Origin: Gammaproteobacteria bacterium
GTDB lineage: Bacteria; Pseudomonadota; Gammaproteobacteria; UBA9214
DNA length: 10,757 bases
NCBI GenBank assembly: GCA_030599705.1
Contig: JAUVNM010000028.1
Coordinates: 1 to 10,757 of the forward strand
Reading direction: 5' to 3'
Below, piece by piece: positions 1 to 6,248 of the stretch (the stretch's first letter is position 1; every line of letters starts with the position of its first letter). The notes under the pieces were generated by a model, which saw only the letters and a program-made list of their open reading frames with translations, was not told the DNA's origin and ran no database searches. The translations under genes were made by a program, and so were the position numbers.

Positions 1-137
1 CTGACGATAGTCAGGCCAATGATCAGCGGCGAGACATTCAGGTTCCAGGCAATGGCTGCGGCCCCGACGACAAACCGGTCCGCACTCCAGGTGAGCAGCA
101 CAAAACCGCCAATAATCGCCAGTAACTCAAGCCACAT
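1..137 (-). CDS. yrbG: YrbG-type calcium/sodium antiporter, N-terminal fragment
   Basis: This is the first 45 codons of an inner-membrane cation exchanger of the CaCA family; the gene runs off the left edge of the window. The minus-strand reading starts at the ATG at 137-135. It gives a hydrophobic first helix (MWLELLAIIGGFVLLTWSAD), then a short loop, then NVSPLIIGLTIV. This is the pattern of E. coli YrbG (SADRLVF, then PPLIIGMTVV), so the family call rests on the SADR and PLIIG-T-V matches. The start has only a weak purine stretch (GAAGAA) upstream. The gene diverges from mlaF, as yrbG does in E. coli, where kdsD, kdsC and lpt genes follow it; those would lie left of this window if the order is kept. 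The ion specificity cannot be judged from this fragment. Confidence 0.85.
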   Translation of the reverse strand, partial: MWLELLAIIGGFVLLTWSADRFVVGAAAIAWNLNVSPLIIGLTIV

Positions 138-166
138 GGTTCTTCAGTGACCGTCATCGTCTGGTA

Positions 167-196
167 TTTATACGGGGTGCAGGGCCGGCTTTTCAG
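167..196 (-). promoter_or_regulatory. Possible sigma70-type promoter for yrbG
   Basis: Read on the minus strand, CTGAAA (196-191, four of six to TTGACA) is followed after 18 bp by TATAAA (172-167, five of six to TATAAT). Transcription would start near 160, about 23 bases before the yrbG ATG. The -10 match is good and the -35 match is mediocre. No equally convincing promoter for mlaF was found in the same 138-274 gap, although that operon must start there or be read from elsewhere. Confidence 0.3.
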
Positions 197-274
197 AGAA
201 TTTCCTGACATCAATGGAGCTCTGGGTGCGAACTGTTTATCATACACGCCGTTTACCCGGGTAACTAACAGCAC

Positions 275-1123
275 GTGCCACAGGATCAGACAAATTTGAA
301 CACAAGCCGACAGGGTCAGGATTTTGTGGTACAGGTCCGCAATCTCGTATTTGCGCGTGGTGAGCGCATGATCTTTGACGGGATTGACCTGGATATCGCG
401 CGCGGGTCTGTCACCGCCATCATGGGCCCCAGCGGCACCGGCAAGACGACCCTGCTGAAACTGATCGGCGGGCAGTTGTGTCCGCAATCCGGGAGCATAA
501 CTGTTGACGGGGAAAACGTCCCCGGACTCGGCATCTCCGCCCTCTACAAACTCCGGCAGCGCATGGGCATGATGTTCCAGAGCGGCGCCCTGTTAACCGA
601 TATGAGTGTTTTCGACAATATCGCGTTTCCGATACGTGAACATACCGATCTGCCCGAGACACTGGTGCGTGACCTGGTACTGATGAAACTGCAGGCGGTC
701 GGGCTGCGCGGCGCGTCAAACCTGATGCCGAATGAATTGTCCGGTGGTATGGCGCGCCGGGTGGCCATGGCGCGGGCCATCGCGCTGGACCCGATGATGG
801 TCATGTATGATGAGCCGTTTACCGGTCAGGATCCGATTTCCAAGGGGATCGTTGTCAAGCTCATCCACGAACTCAATGCCGCGCTCGGCCTGACCAGCAT
901 CGTGGTGTCCCATGACGTGCAGGAAACGGCGGCGATTGCCGACTATGTCTACCTGCTGTCCGGCGGCAAGGTGGTTGACCAGGGGGCGCCGGATTCCCTG
1001 TGGGAATCTGCCTCGGAGTGGTCGCAACAGTTCCTGAATGGCGAACCGGATGGGCCGGTTCCCTTTCATTATCCCGCGCCTGCCTTTCGTGATGACCTGA
1101 TCGGCGGAGGGCGGCGCGCGTGA
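275..1123 (+). CDS. mlaF: MlaF, ATPase of the Mla phospholipid transporter
   Basis: MlaF is the cytoplasmic ATPase of the MlaFEDB ABC complex, which moves phospholipids between the inner membrane and the periplasmic carrier and helps keep outer-membrane lipid asymmetry. All nucleotide-binding motifs are visible: Walker A GPSGTGKTT (51-59, Lys57), Q-loop Gln102, signature LSGGM (155-159), Walker B MVMYDEP with Asp179-Glu180, and the switch His213 in VVSHD. The C-terminal tail GEPDGPVPFHYPAPAF resembles the E. coli MlaF extension (GIADGPVPFRYPA), which contacts the neighbouring subunits. The length is 282 residues against about 269 in E. coli. The start is uncertain: GTG 275 has no good ribosome site, TTG 296 lies behind AGGA (282-285), and GTG 326 lies behind AGGG/AGGA (312-321). 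The first 18 residues may therefore not be translated. Its stop overlaps the mlaE start by 4 bp. Confidence 0.96.
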   Translation: MPQDQTNLNTSRQGQDFVVQVRNLVFARGERMIFDGIDLDIARGSVTAIMGPSGTGKTTLLKLIGGQLCPQSGSITVDGENVPGLGISALYKLRQRMGMMFQSGALLTDMSVFDNIAFPIREHTDLPETLVRDLVLMKLQAVGLRGASNLMPNELSGGMARRVAMARAIALDPMMVMYDEPFTGQDPISKGIVVKLIHELNAALGLTSIVVSHDVQETAAIADYVYLLSGGKVVDQGAPDSLWESASEWSQQFLNGEPDGPVPFHYPAPAFRDDLIGGGRRA

Positions 1124-1902
1124 TCCTGGATCCCCTGCAGCGGCTTGGCCGGTCCGGCATCAGTTTTTTCGGGCGCCTCGGGCGCGGTAATGTATTTCTG
1201 TTGCAAACCCTCGCGGGGTTGCCGGCGTTGCTGTTGCGTCCCGGACTGATCGTCCGGCAAATCTATTCGGTCGGTGTACTGACCCTGCTGATTATCCTGG
1301 TGTCCGGGCTGTTCGTCGGTATGGTGCTGGGTCTGCAGGGCTACAATACCCTGGCTGATTTCGGTGCCGAGGAATCGCTCGGGGTGGCCGTGGCCCTGGC
1401 GCTGGTGCGGGAACTGGGCCCGGTGGTGACGGGCCTGTTGTTTGCCGGGCGCGCCGGTTCGGCGCTGACGGCCGAGATCGGCCTGATGAAAGCGACGGAG
1501 CAGTTGTCCGGCATGGAGATGATGGCGGTCGATCCCATGAAGCGTGTGATTGCACCGCGCTTCCTTGCCGGGTTCCTGTCCATGCCGCTGCTCGCGGCGA
1601 TCTTCAGTGCCGTCGGTGTCTATGGCGGTTTTTTTGTCGGCGTCGGCCTGCTGGGGGTGGACGAGGGCGCCTACTGGTCACAGATGCAGGCCAACGTCGA
1701 TCTGCAGGACGATATTTATAATGGCGTAATCAAGAGTATCGTGTTCGGGTTTGCTGTGGCATGGATTGCGGTATTTGAAGGCTATGACGCCGTGCCGACA
1801 TCGGAGGGTGTCAGCCGGGCAACAACACGGACAGTGGTGCATTCGGCCCTCGTGGTACTCGGGCTGGACTTCGTTCTGACGGCACTCATGTTTGGAGACT
1901 AG
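1120..1902 (+). CDS. mlaE: MlaE, permease of the Mla phospholipid transporter
   Basis: MlaE is the inner-membrane permease subunit of MlaFEDB; two copies form the lipid-binding core under the MlaD ring. The 260 residues equal the E. coli length and align almost throughout. Diagnostic stretches include FVGMVLGLQGY, VRELGPVV, LLFAGRAGSALTAEIGLM, MEMMAVDP and, near the C-terminus, GYDAVPT followed by SRATTRTVVHS, ending in FVLTALMFGD. An N-terminal amphipathic segment precedes several hydrophobic helices. The start is GTG 1120, which shares GTGA with the mlaF stop. A clear Shine-Dalgarno GGAGG lies at 1106-1110, nine bases upstream, so the start is well supported and translation is probably coupled to mlaF. 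Confidence 0.97.
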   Translation: MILDPLQRLGRSGISFFGRLGRGNVFLLQTLAGLPALLLRPGLIVRQIYSVGVLTLLIILVSGLFVGMVLGLQGYNTLADFGAEESLGVAVALALVRELGPVVTGLLFAGRAGSALTAEIGLMKATEQLSGMEMMAVDPMKRVIAPRFLAGFLSMPLLAAIFSAVGVYGGFFVGVGLLGVDEGAYWSQMQANVDLQDDIYNGVIKSIVFGFAVAWIAVFEGYDAVPTSEGVSRATTRTVVHSALVVLGLDFVLTALMFGD

Positions 1903-1908
1903 GACATC

Positions 1909-2379
1909 ATGAAGCAGAGCAAGGCAGTTGAAATCGGGGTCGGGCTGTTCGTCGCGGCCGGTATGGCGGCGTTATTCATGCTGGCGATGAAAGTCAGCAA
2001 CCTTAGTACCGGCAATATCGGCGAGAGCTATACCATTATCGCGGCATTCGATAACATCGGCGGGCTCAAGGTGCGCTCACCGGTCACGGTTTCGGGCGTG
2101 CGTGTCGGCAGGGTAGACAGTATCAGCTACGACTTCGAGACCTTTGAAGCCGTTGTGGGGCTGCGTATCGGTACTGCCTACGACAAGTTTCCGGAAGACA
2201 CCACGGCGAGTATTTTTACCGCCGGGCTGCTGGGGGAACAGTATGTTGCGCTGGATCCGGGCGGGTCCGATGATAACCTCGAGCCCGGCGACCGGATCCA
2301 GCTGACCCAGTCAGCGCTGGTGCTTGAGCAGATGATCGGTCAATTCCTCTACAACACCGCGGCCAGTGAAGGCGAGTGA
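1909..2379 (+). CDS. mlaD: MlaD, MCE-domain substrate-binding subunit
   Basis: MlaD is anchored in the inner membrane by one N-terminal helix (about residues 9-29) and exposes an MCE domain to the periplasm (about 39-119). Six copies form a ring with a lipid-conducting central pore. The MCE core is seen in FDNIGGLKVRSPVTVSGVRV and in TASIFTAGLLGEQYVALDPG. After it comes a single helix containing SALVLEQMIGQFLYN, which corresponds to the pore helix of E. coli MlaD (SAMVLEDLIGQFLYG). The protein has 156 residues; E. coli MlaD has 183, and the difference is the unstructured C-terminal tail. The ATG follows the mlaE stop by 6 bp, with GGAG (1894-1897) and AGGA (1901-1904) upstream. It is the only Mla gene here with an ATG and no overlap with its upstream gene. 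The next gene should be mlaC but is mlaB. Confidence 0.96.
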   Translation: MKQSKAVEIGVGLFVAAGMAALFMLAMKVSNLSTGNIGESYTIIAAFDNIGGLKVRSPVTVSGVRVGRVDSISYDFETFEAVVGLRIGTAYDKFPEDTTASIFTAGLLGEQYVALDPGGSDDNLEPGDRIQLTQSALVLEQMIGQFLYNTAASEGE

Positions 2380-2708
2380 ACCGGCAGATGGATGATGTCC
2401 GTCTTGAAGACAGCGGGGGCGGCACCTGGAAACTGGTTGGCGATCTGGGTTTTGCCACGGTAGCCGGCCTGCTGAAGAGCACGCCCCGCAGTTTCACCGC
2501 GAACGGGGACATACAACTCGACCTTTCCGGGGTCACGCGTGCCGACAGCGCCGGCCTGGCGCTGCTGGTCGAGTGGCTCAGGGAGGCCGGGAACCAGGGT
2601 CGTTCGATCACCTTTTTGCACATGCCGGCGCAGATGCTGTCCATTGCACGCGTGTGCGGCCTCGCAGATATCCTGTTCGGGACCATGGCCGCCGCCCGGG
2701 AAGCCTGA
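2376..2708 (+). CDS. mlaB: MlaB, STAS-domain subunit of the Mla transporter
   Basis: MlaB is a small cytoplasmic STAS-domain protein that binds MlaF and stabilises and activates the transporter. The STAS fold is seen in a strand-rich first half (WKLVGDLGFATVAGLL), the core strand IQLDLSGVTRAD, and the conserved helix-cap motif DSAG (57-60) followed by LALLVEWLREAG. E. coli MlaB has DTAGLALL at this point, with Thr where this protein has Ser. The length of 110 is close to the usual 97-105. GTG 2376 overlaps the mlaD stop as GTGA and has AAGG only 3 bases upstream; ATG 2388 is a possible alternative start with no better site. mlaC is missing between mlaD and this gene. Two bases after its stop lies the CTG taken here as the murA start. 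Confidence 0.92.
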   Translation: MNRQMDDVRLEDSGGGTWKLVGDLGFATVAGLLKSTPRSFTANGDIQLDLSGVTRADSAGLALLVEWLREAGNQGRSITFLHMPAQMLSIARVCGLADILFGTMAAAREA

Positions 2709-2710
2709 CC

Positions 2711-3970
2711 CTGGACCGGCTGACGATCACCGGCGGGACCCCCCTGGAAGGGGAGGTGCGCATCTCCGGCGCCAAGAATGCCGTGCTGCCGATCATGGCG
2801 GCCACCTTGCTGGCCGATGGCCCGGTCACCATCTGCAATGTCCCGCACCTGCACGATGTCACCACCACCATGGAACTGCTGGGCCGCATGGGCGTGGACC
2901 TGGTGGTGGATGAATCGATGGGTATCGAGGTGGATGCCCGGTCGATCACCTCACTGTGTGCTCCCTATGAGCTGGTCAAGACCATGCGCTCATCCATCCT
3001 CGTGCTGGGTCCGATGCTGTCGCGCTTTGGGCAGGCGGATGTGTCACTCCCCGGCGGTTGTGCAATTGGTTCACGGCCCGTCAACCTGCATATCAAGGGC
3101 CTGCAGGCGCTCGGCGCCAATATCGAGGTGGCCAATGGCACCATCAAGGCGCGCGTCGACCGGCTCAGGGGTACCCGCCTGGTGATGGACCTGGTGACCG
3201 TCACCGGGACCGAGAACCTGATGATGGCGGCGACCCTTGCCCGCGGCACCACGCTGATCGAGAATGCCGCACGCGAACCGGAGGTGCTGGACCTGGCAAA
3301 TTGCCTGATCGCCATGGGTGCGCGCATCGAAGGGGCCGGCACCGACCGCATCGAGATCGAGGGCGTGGAGCAACTGTCCGGTACCCGCTACAGCGTGCTG
3401 CCGGACCGTATCGAGACCGGGACCTTCCTGGTGGCGGCGGCCATGACCGGCGGGCATATCAAGGCAAAGTCGACCTGCCCGGACGCCATGGACGCGATAT
3501 TGCAGGTGCTGGTCGAGGCCGGCGCCGACATCAACGCCGGTGATGACTGGATCGAACTCGATATGCGCGGCCGCCTGCCACGTGCCGTGAGTGTCCGCAC
3601 GGCCCCGTACCCGGCGTTCCCGACCGACATGCAGGCCCAGTTCACGGCACTCAACACCATTGCCGAAGGAACCGGAACGATTACGGAAACCGTGTTTGAA
3701 AACCGCTTCATGCATGTCCAGGAACTGCAGCGCATGGGAGCGGACATCCAGCTCGAGGGCAGGACGGCCATCATCAAGGGGATCGGCCAGCTGAAAGGAG
3801 CGCCCGTCATGGCGACCGATCTGCGTGCCTCTGCCTGCCTGGTGCTGGCCGGGCTGGTCGCCGAAGGCGAGACGGTTGTCGACCGGATTTACCACCTTGA
3901 TCGTGGCTACGAGTGTATCGAGGAAAAGCTGGCGCAACTGGGCGCCAATATCCATCGCGTTCCCTCCTGA
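2711..3970 (+). CDS. murA: MurA, UDP-N-acetylglucosamine 1-carboxyvinyltransferase
   Basis: MurA transfers enolpyruvate from phosphoenolpyruvate to UDP-GlcNAc, the first committed step of peptidoglycan synthesis, in the cytoplasm. The frame holds the substrate-site SGAKNA, the catalytic-loop cysteine in LPGGCAIGSRP (Cys117, the fosfomycin-binding position), Asp306 in FPTDMQAQF, Arg372 in TDLRAS, and Arg398 in DRGYE. Counted from CTG 2711 the protein is 419 residues, exactly the E. coli length, and LDRLTITGGTPLEGEV aligns without gaps to the E. coli N-terminus (MDKFRVQGPTKLQGEV). No ATG, GTG or TTG lies at this position. The in-frame alternatives are GTG 2654 (19 extra residues, arginine-rich) and GTG 2573 (46 extra), both inside mlaB and both without a ribosome site. 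The function is certain; the start is inferred. The bolA-type gene that often precedes murA is absent. Confidence 0.96.
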   Translation: MDRLTITGGTPLEGEVRISGAKNAVLPIMAATLLADGPVTICNVPHLHDVTTTMELLGRMGVDLVVDESMGIEVDARSITSLCAPYELVKTMRSSILVLGPMLSRFGQADVSLPGGCAIGSRPVNLHIKGLQALGANIEVANGTIKARVDRLRGTRLVMDLVTVTGTENLMMAATLARGTTLIENAAREPEVLDLANCLIAMGARIEGAGTDRIEIEGVEQLSGTRYSVLPDRIETGTFLVAAAMTGGHIKAKSTCPDAMDAILQVLVEAGADINAGDDWIELDMRGRLPRAVSVRTAPYPAFPTDMQAQFTALNTIAEGTGTITETVFENRFMHVQELQRMGADIQLEGRTAIIKGIGQLKGAPVMATDLRASACLVLAGLVAEGETVVDRIYHLDRGYECIEEKLAQLGANIHRVPS

Positions 3971-3978
3971 GCCCCCGC

Positions 3979-3995
3979 GGCACACCGGGTGTGCC
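3979..3995. repeat. Short perfect inverted repeat between murA and hisG
   Basis: GGCACAC (3979-3985) and GTGTGCC (3989-3995) form a 7-bp stem with a CGG loop, 8 bases after the murA stop. No T-run follows, so it does not look like a standard intrinsic terminator. It could stabilise the end of the murA transcript or cause a pause. The 71-bp gap shows no histidine-codon leader peptide and no Shine-Dalgarno sequence before hisG. Confidence 0.55.
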
Positions 3996-4041
3996 CCTGT
4001 GTGCTTGTAAAGCAACGGTTTCTCCCTGAAACTTACCACCC

Positions 4042-4674
4042 ATGAATGACTTGCTTACCATCGCCCTGTCGAAGGGGCGCATCTTCAGGGAAACCCTGCC
4101 GTTGCTGGCGCAGGCCGGCATCGAGCCGGTGGATGATCCGGAGACCAGCCGCAAGCTGATCCTGGACACCAGCCAGGAGTCGGTCAAGCTGGTGATCATC
4201 CGCGCGGCCGATGTGCCGACCTATGTCGAATATGGAGCGGCCGACCTCGGTGTGGCCGGCAAGGACGTATTGATGGAGCATGGTGGCAGCGGCCTGTATG
4301 AACCGCTGGATCTCGGGATCGCGAAGTGCCGCTTGATGGTTGCCGGACCGGAAACCACGCCCCGGACGGTCCGCCGCCTGCGGATCGCCACCAAGTATGT
4401 CAACAGCACCCGGCAGTTTTATGCCAACCGGCAGGAACAGGTCGAGATCATCAAACTGTACGGATCCATGGAGCTGGCGCCCATCGTGGGTCTCGCCGAC
4501 CGCATTGTTGACGTCGTCGACACCGGCAACACCCTGAAGGCAAACGGACTGGTGCCGCTGGAACATATTGCCGACATCAGTTCACGGCTGGTAGTCAACA
4601 AGGCCGCCATGAAAATGAAGCATGAGCGCATCACCCGGTTTATTGCGGACCTGAAGGCGGCGTGCAATGCCTGA
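4042..4674 (+). CDS. hisG: HisG, ATP phosphoribosyltransferase catalytic subunit, short form
   Basis: HisG condenses ATP with phosphoribosyl pyrophosphate, the first and feedback-controlled step of histidine synthesis. The sequence opens with the family motif LTIALSKGRIFRETLPLL. It has DLGVAGKDVLMEHG (68-81) and the PRPP-binding loop DVVDTGNTLKANG (157-169). The 210 residues end after the catalytic domains, so the C-terminal regulatory domain of the roughly 300-residue long form is absent. Short-form HisG enzymes work with HisZ, a histidyl-tRNA-synthetase-like regulatory subunit, which is not encoded in this window. ATG 4042 fits the family N-terminus, but the preceding bases (CTTACCACCC) contain no ribosome site. 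The gene follows murA by 71 bp in the same direction, as in Pseudomonas. Confidence 0.96.
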   Translation: MNDLLTIALSKGRIFRETLPLLAQAGIEPVDDPETSRKLILDTSQESVKLVIIRAADVPTYVEYGAADLGVAGKDVLMEHGGSGLYEPLDLGIAKCRLMVAGPETTPRTVRRLRIATKYVNSTRQFYANRQEQVEIIKLYGSMELAPIVGLADRIVDVVDTGNTLKANGLVPLEHIADISSRLVVNKAAMKMKHERITRFIADLKAACNA

Positions 4675-4727
4675 AAACATTACTGTCGCAGAGTTCCAGA
4701 GGCGCAGGGAAACCGATTTACCAAACC

Positions 4728-4858
4728 GTCATCCCCGCGCAGGCGGGGATCCATTAACGCAGACATTAAGAATTATCGAAGATATGAAAAGGTTGTAAAA
4801 CCGGGCTGGCTGGAATTTGAATATTGTGTTCATGGATTCCCGCCTGCGCGGGAATGAC
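4728..4858. repeat. Composite palindromic element 1 (paired inverted 27-bp arms)
   Basis: The left arm (4728-4754) and right arm (4832-4858) are inverted copies matching at 25 of 27 positions, around a 77-bp AT-rich spacer. Each arm is itself a hairpin. The left arm has stem ATCCCCGC/GCGGGGAT with loop GCAG (4739-4742). The right arm has stem ATTCCCGC/GCGGGAAT with loop CTGC (4844-4847). Both differences between the arms fall at one stem pair and compensate each other (C-G on the left, T-A on the right). The arms belong to a repeat type common in proteobacteria whose chance translation reads VIPAKAGI or VIPAQAGI. The right arm also fits ATTCCC-N8-GGGAAT, the consensus given for neisserial dRS3. 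The element lies in the hisG-hisD gap. No transposase or clear target duplication is seen. Confidence 0.9.
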
Positions 4859-4891
4859 TATGCGAAAGATCAAAGCTTTTTATAAGAATCA

Positions 4892-4925
4892 TTTTCTCTG
4901 TGTCCTCTGCGCCTCTGCGGTGAAA
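4892..4925. repeat. Dispersed-type CTCTG-rich intergenic repeat
   Basis: Three near-identical short units stand in tandem: CTCTGTGTC (4896-4904), CTCTGCGC (4905-4912) and CTCTGCGG (4913-4920), flanked by TTTT and GTGAAA. This closely resembles an intergenic repeat I recall from many unrelated bacteria, which is often mistranslated on the opposite strand as HRRGAEDTEK-like peptides. It ends 18 bp before the hisD start. The identity with that family is from memory, not from a search. Confidence 0.6.
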
Positions 4926-4943
4926 ATGTAATACGTTAATCCA

Positions 4944-6248
4944 ATGACTGATATAACACGACTCGACAGCCGCGACGCCGGCTTCCACGAAGCCCTTGAT
5001 CAGCTGCTGACCCGGGAAGCGGAGTACGACCGGCAGCTTACCGCTACGGTGACTGACATCATTGCGGCTGTGCGCACGCGCGGGGATGCGGCACTGATGG
5101 AGCTGACCGCGCGCCTCGATGGCTGGAAGGTTCCGGCCGCCACCGACCTGGAAATACCAGGACCGCGCTGTGAACAGGCGCTGGAGACAATCCCGGCTGA
5201 TCAGCGTGAGGCACTGGATTTTGCGGCGCGACGGATATGCGACTATGCAGAACACCAGAAAATGGATTCCTGGTCATACACGGACGCGGACGGGACCCTG
5301 CTGGGCCAGCAGATCACGCCGCTGGACCGCGTTGGACTGTATGTGCCCGGTGGCAAGGCCGCCTATCCCTCGTCGGTACTGATGAATGCCATCCCGGCAA
5401 AGGTAGCCGGGGTACCGGAACTGATCATGGTGGTGCCGACCCCTGGCGGTACGCTCAATGACATGGTACTCGCGGCAGCGCACATTGCCGGGGTGGATCG
5501 CGTGTTTGCCATTGGTGGCGCCCAGGCGGTGGCGGCACTGGCCTGGGGGACCGCCACGGTGCCGCCGGTCGACAAGATCGTCGGCCCGGGCAATGCCTGG
5601 GTGGCGACTGCCAAGCGCATGGTGTTCGGCAAGGTCGGCATCGACATGATTGCCGGGCCATCGGAGATCCTGGTGATCTGTGATGGCCACACCGACCCGG
5701 ACTGGATCGCCATCGACCTGTTTTCCCAGGCAGAACACGACGCGGATGCGCAGTCGATTCTTGTCAGCCCCGACGCGGACTTTCTGACCCGGGTGGAGGA
5801 GAGCATCGGACGCCTGCTACCGGAAATGCCGCGTGCCGATGTGATTCGCACAGCATTGAAGGGGCAGGGGGCGCTGATCGCGGTGCGGGACCTCGATGAA
5901 GCTGTCGAGCTAGCCAACATGATTGCGCCGGAGCACCTGGAACTGTCGGTCGGGGACCCGCAGGCACTGGCCGGGCGCATCCGGCATGCGGGAGCCATCT
6001 TCTTGGGCCGCTATACGGCCGAGGTGCTGGGTGATTACTGTGCCGGGCCGAACCACGTGCTGCCGACATCTCGCACGGCACGGTTTTCCTCGCCACTGGG
6101 GGTCTACGATTTCCAGAAACGCAGCAGCCTCATCCAGTGTTCGCCGGACAGCGCGAGTACGCTTGGGAAATGTGCCGCTGTGCTTGCACACGGCGAGGGG
6201 CTGACGGCACACGCGCGCTCGGCCGAGGTGCGGATCAAGGACAAATGA
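4944..6248 (+). CDS. hisD: HisD, histidinol dehydrogenase
   Basis: HisD is a zinc enzyme that oxidises L-histidinol to L-histidine in two NAD-dependent steps, the last two reactions of the pathway. At 434 residues it has the normal length. The zinc ligands of the E. coli enzyme are all matched: Gln262 and His265 in FSQAEHDADAQ, Asp364 in GDYCAGPNHVLPT, and His423 in GLTAHARS. The catalytic Glu330-His331 pair lies in APEHLEL. The middle of the protein carries VGLYVPGGKAAYPSSVLMNA and KIVGPGNAWVATAKR, which are typical of the family. No Shine-Dalgarno is visible before ATG 4944; the dispersed repeat occupies the space just upstream. The stop overlaps the hisC start as ATGA. The 269-bp gap from hisG, filled by repeats, is unusual for genes that are normally close together. 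Confidence 0.97.
   Translation: MTDITRLDSRDAGFHEALDQLLTREAEYDRQLTATVTDIIAAVRTRGDAALMELTARLDGWKVPAATDLEIPGPRCEQALETIPADQREALDFAARRICDYAEHQKMDSWSYTDADGTLLGQQITPLDRVGLYVPGGKAAYPSSVLMNAIPAKVAGVPELIMVVPTPGGTLNDMVLAAAHIAGVDRVFAIGGAQAVAALAWGTATVPPVDKIVGPGNAWVATAKRMVFGKVGIDMIAGPSEILVICDGHTDPDWIAIDLFSQAEHDADAQSILVSPDADFLTRVEESIGRLLPEMPRADVIRTALKGQGALIAVRDLDEAVELANMIAPEHLELSVGDPQALAGRIRHAGAIFLGRYTAEVLGDYCAGPNHVLPTSRTARFSSPLGVYDFQKRSSLIQCSPDSASTLGKCAAVLAHGEGLTAHARSAEVRIKDK

Noticed and set aside
205..243. CTGACA and TATCAT as a promoter for mlaF
   Set aside because: The two boxes are 27 bp apart, too far for a sigma70 promoter, and neither has a better partner.
2216..2854. 212-codon minus-strand ORF across mlaD-mlaB-murA
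   Set aside because: It is antisense to three well-supported genes and has no family features; low-complexity Arg/Ser/Pro content is typical of shadow frames.
3071..4039. Long minus-strand open frame (322 codons) opposite murA
   Set aside because: It lies wholly opposite a strongly conserved gene, has no recognisable motif, and is explained by the high-GC codon pattern of murA.
3971..4041. Histidine attenuator before hisG
   Set aside because: There is no leader peptide with a run of His codons and no terminator with a T-run; only a short hairpin is present.
4728..4858. Insertion sequence or transposon at element 1
   Set aside because: There is no transposase, the 77-bp spacer cannot encode one, and no target-site duplication is visible at the ends; a non-autonomous element remains possible.
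4830..5255. Minus-strand ORF containing HRRGAEDTEK and SHSHSRAGGNP
   Set aside because: These peptides are chance translations of the CTCTG repeat and the palindromic arm; the rest runs antisense to hisD.
6137..6244. Upstream extension of hisC inside hisD
   Set aside because: The extra 36 residues are antisense-like in composition (Cys/Arg-rich), and the ATGA overlap start at 6245 gives the conserved N-terminus and length.
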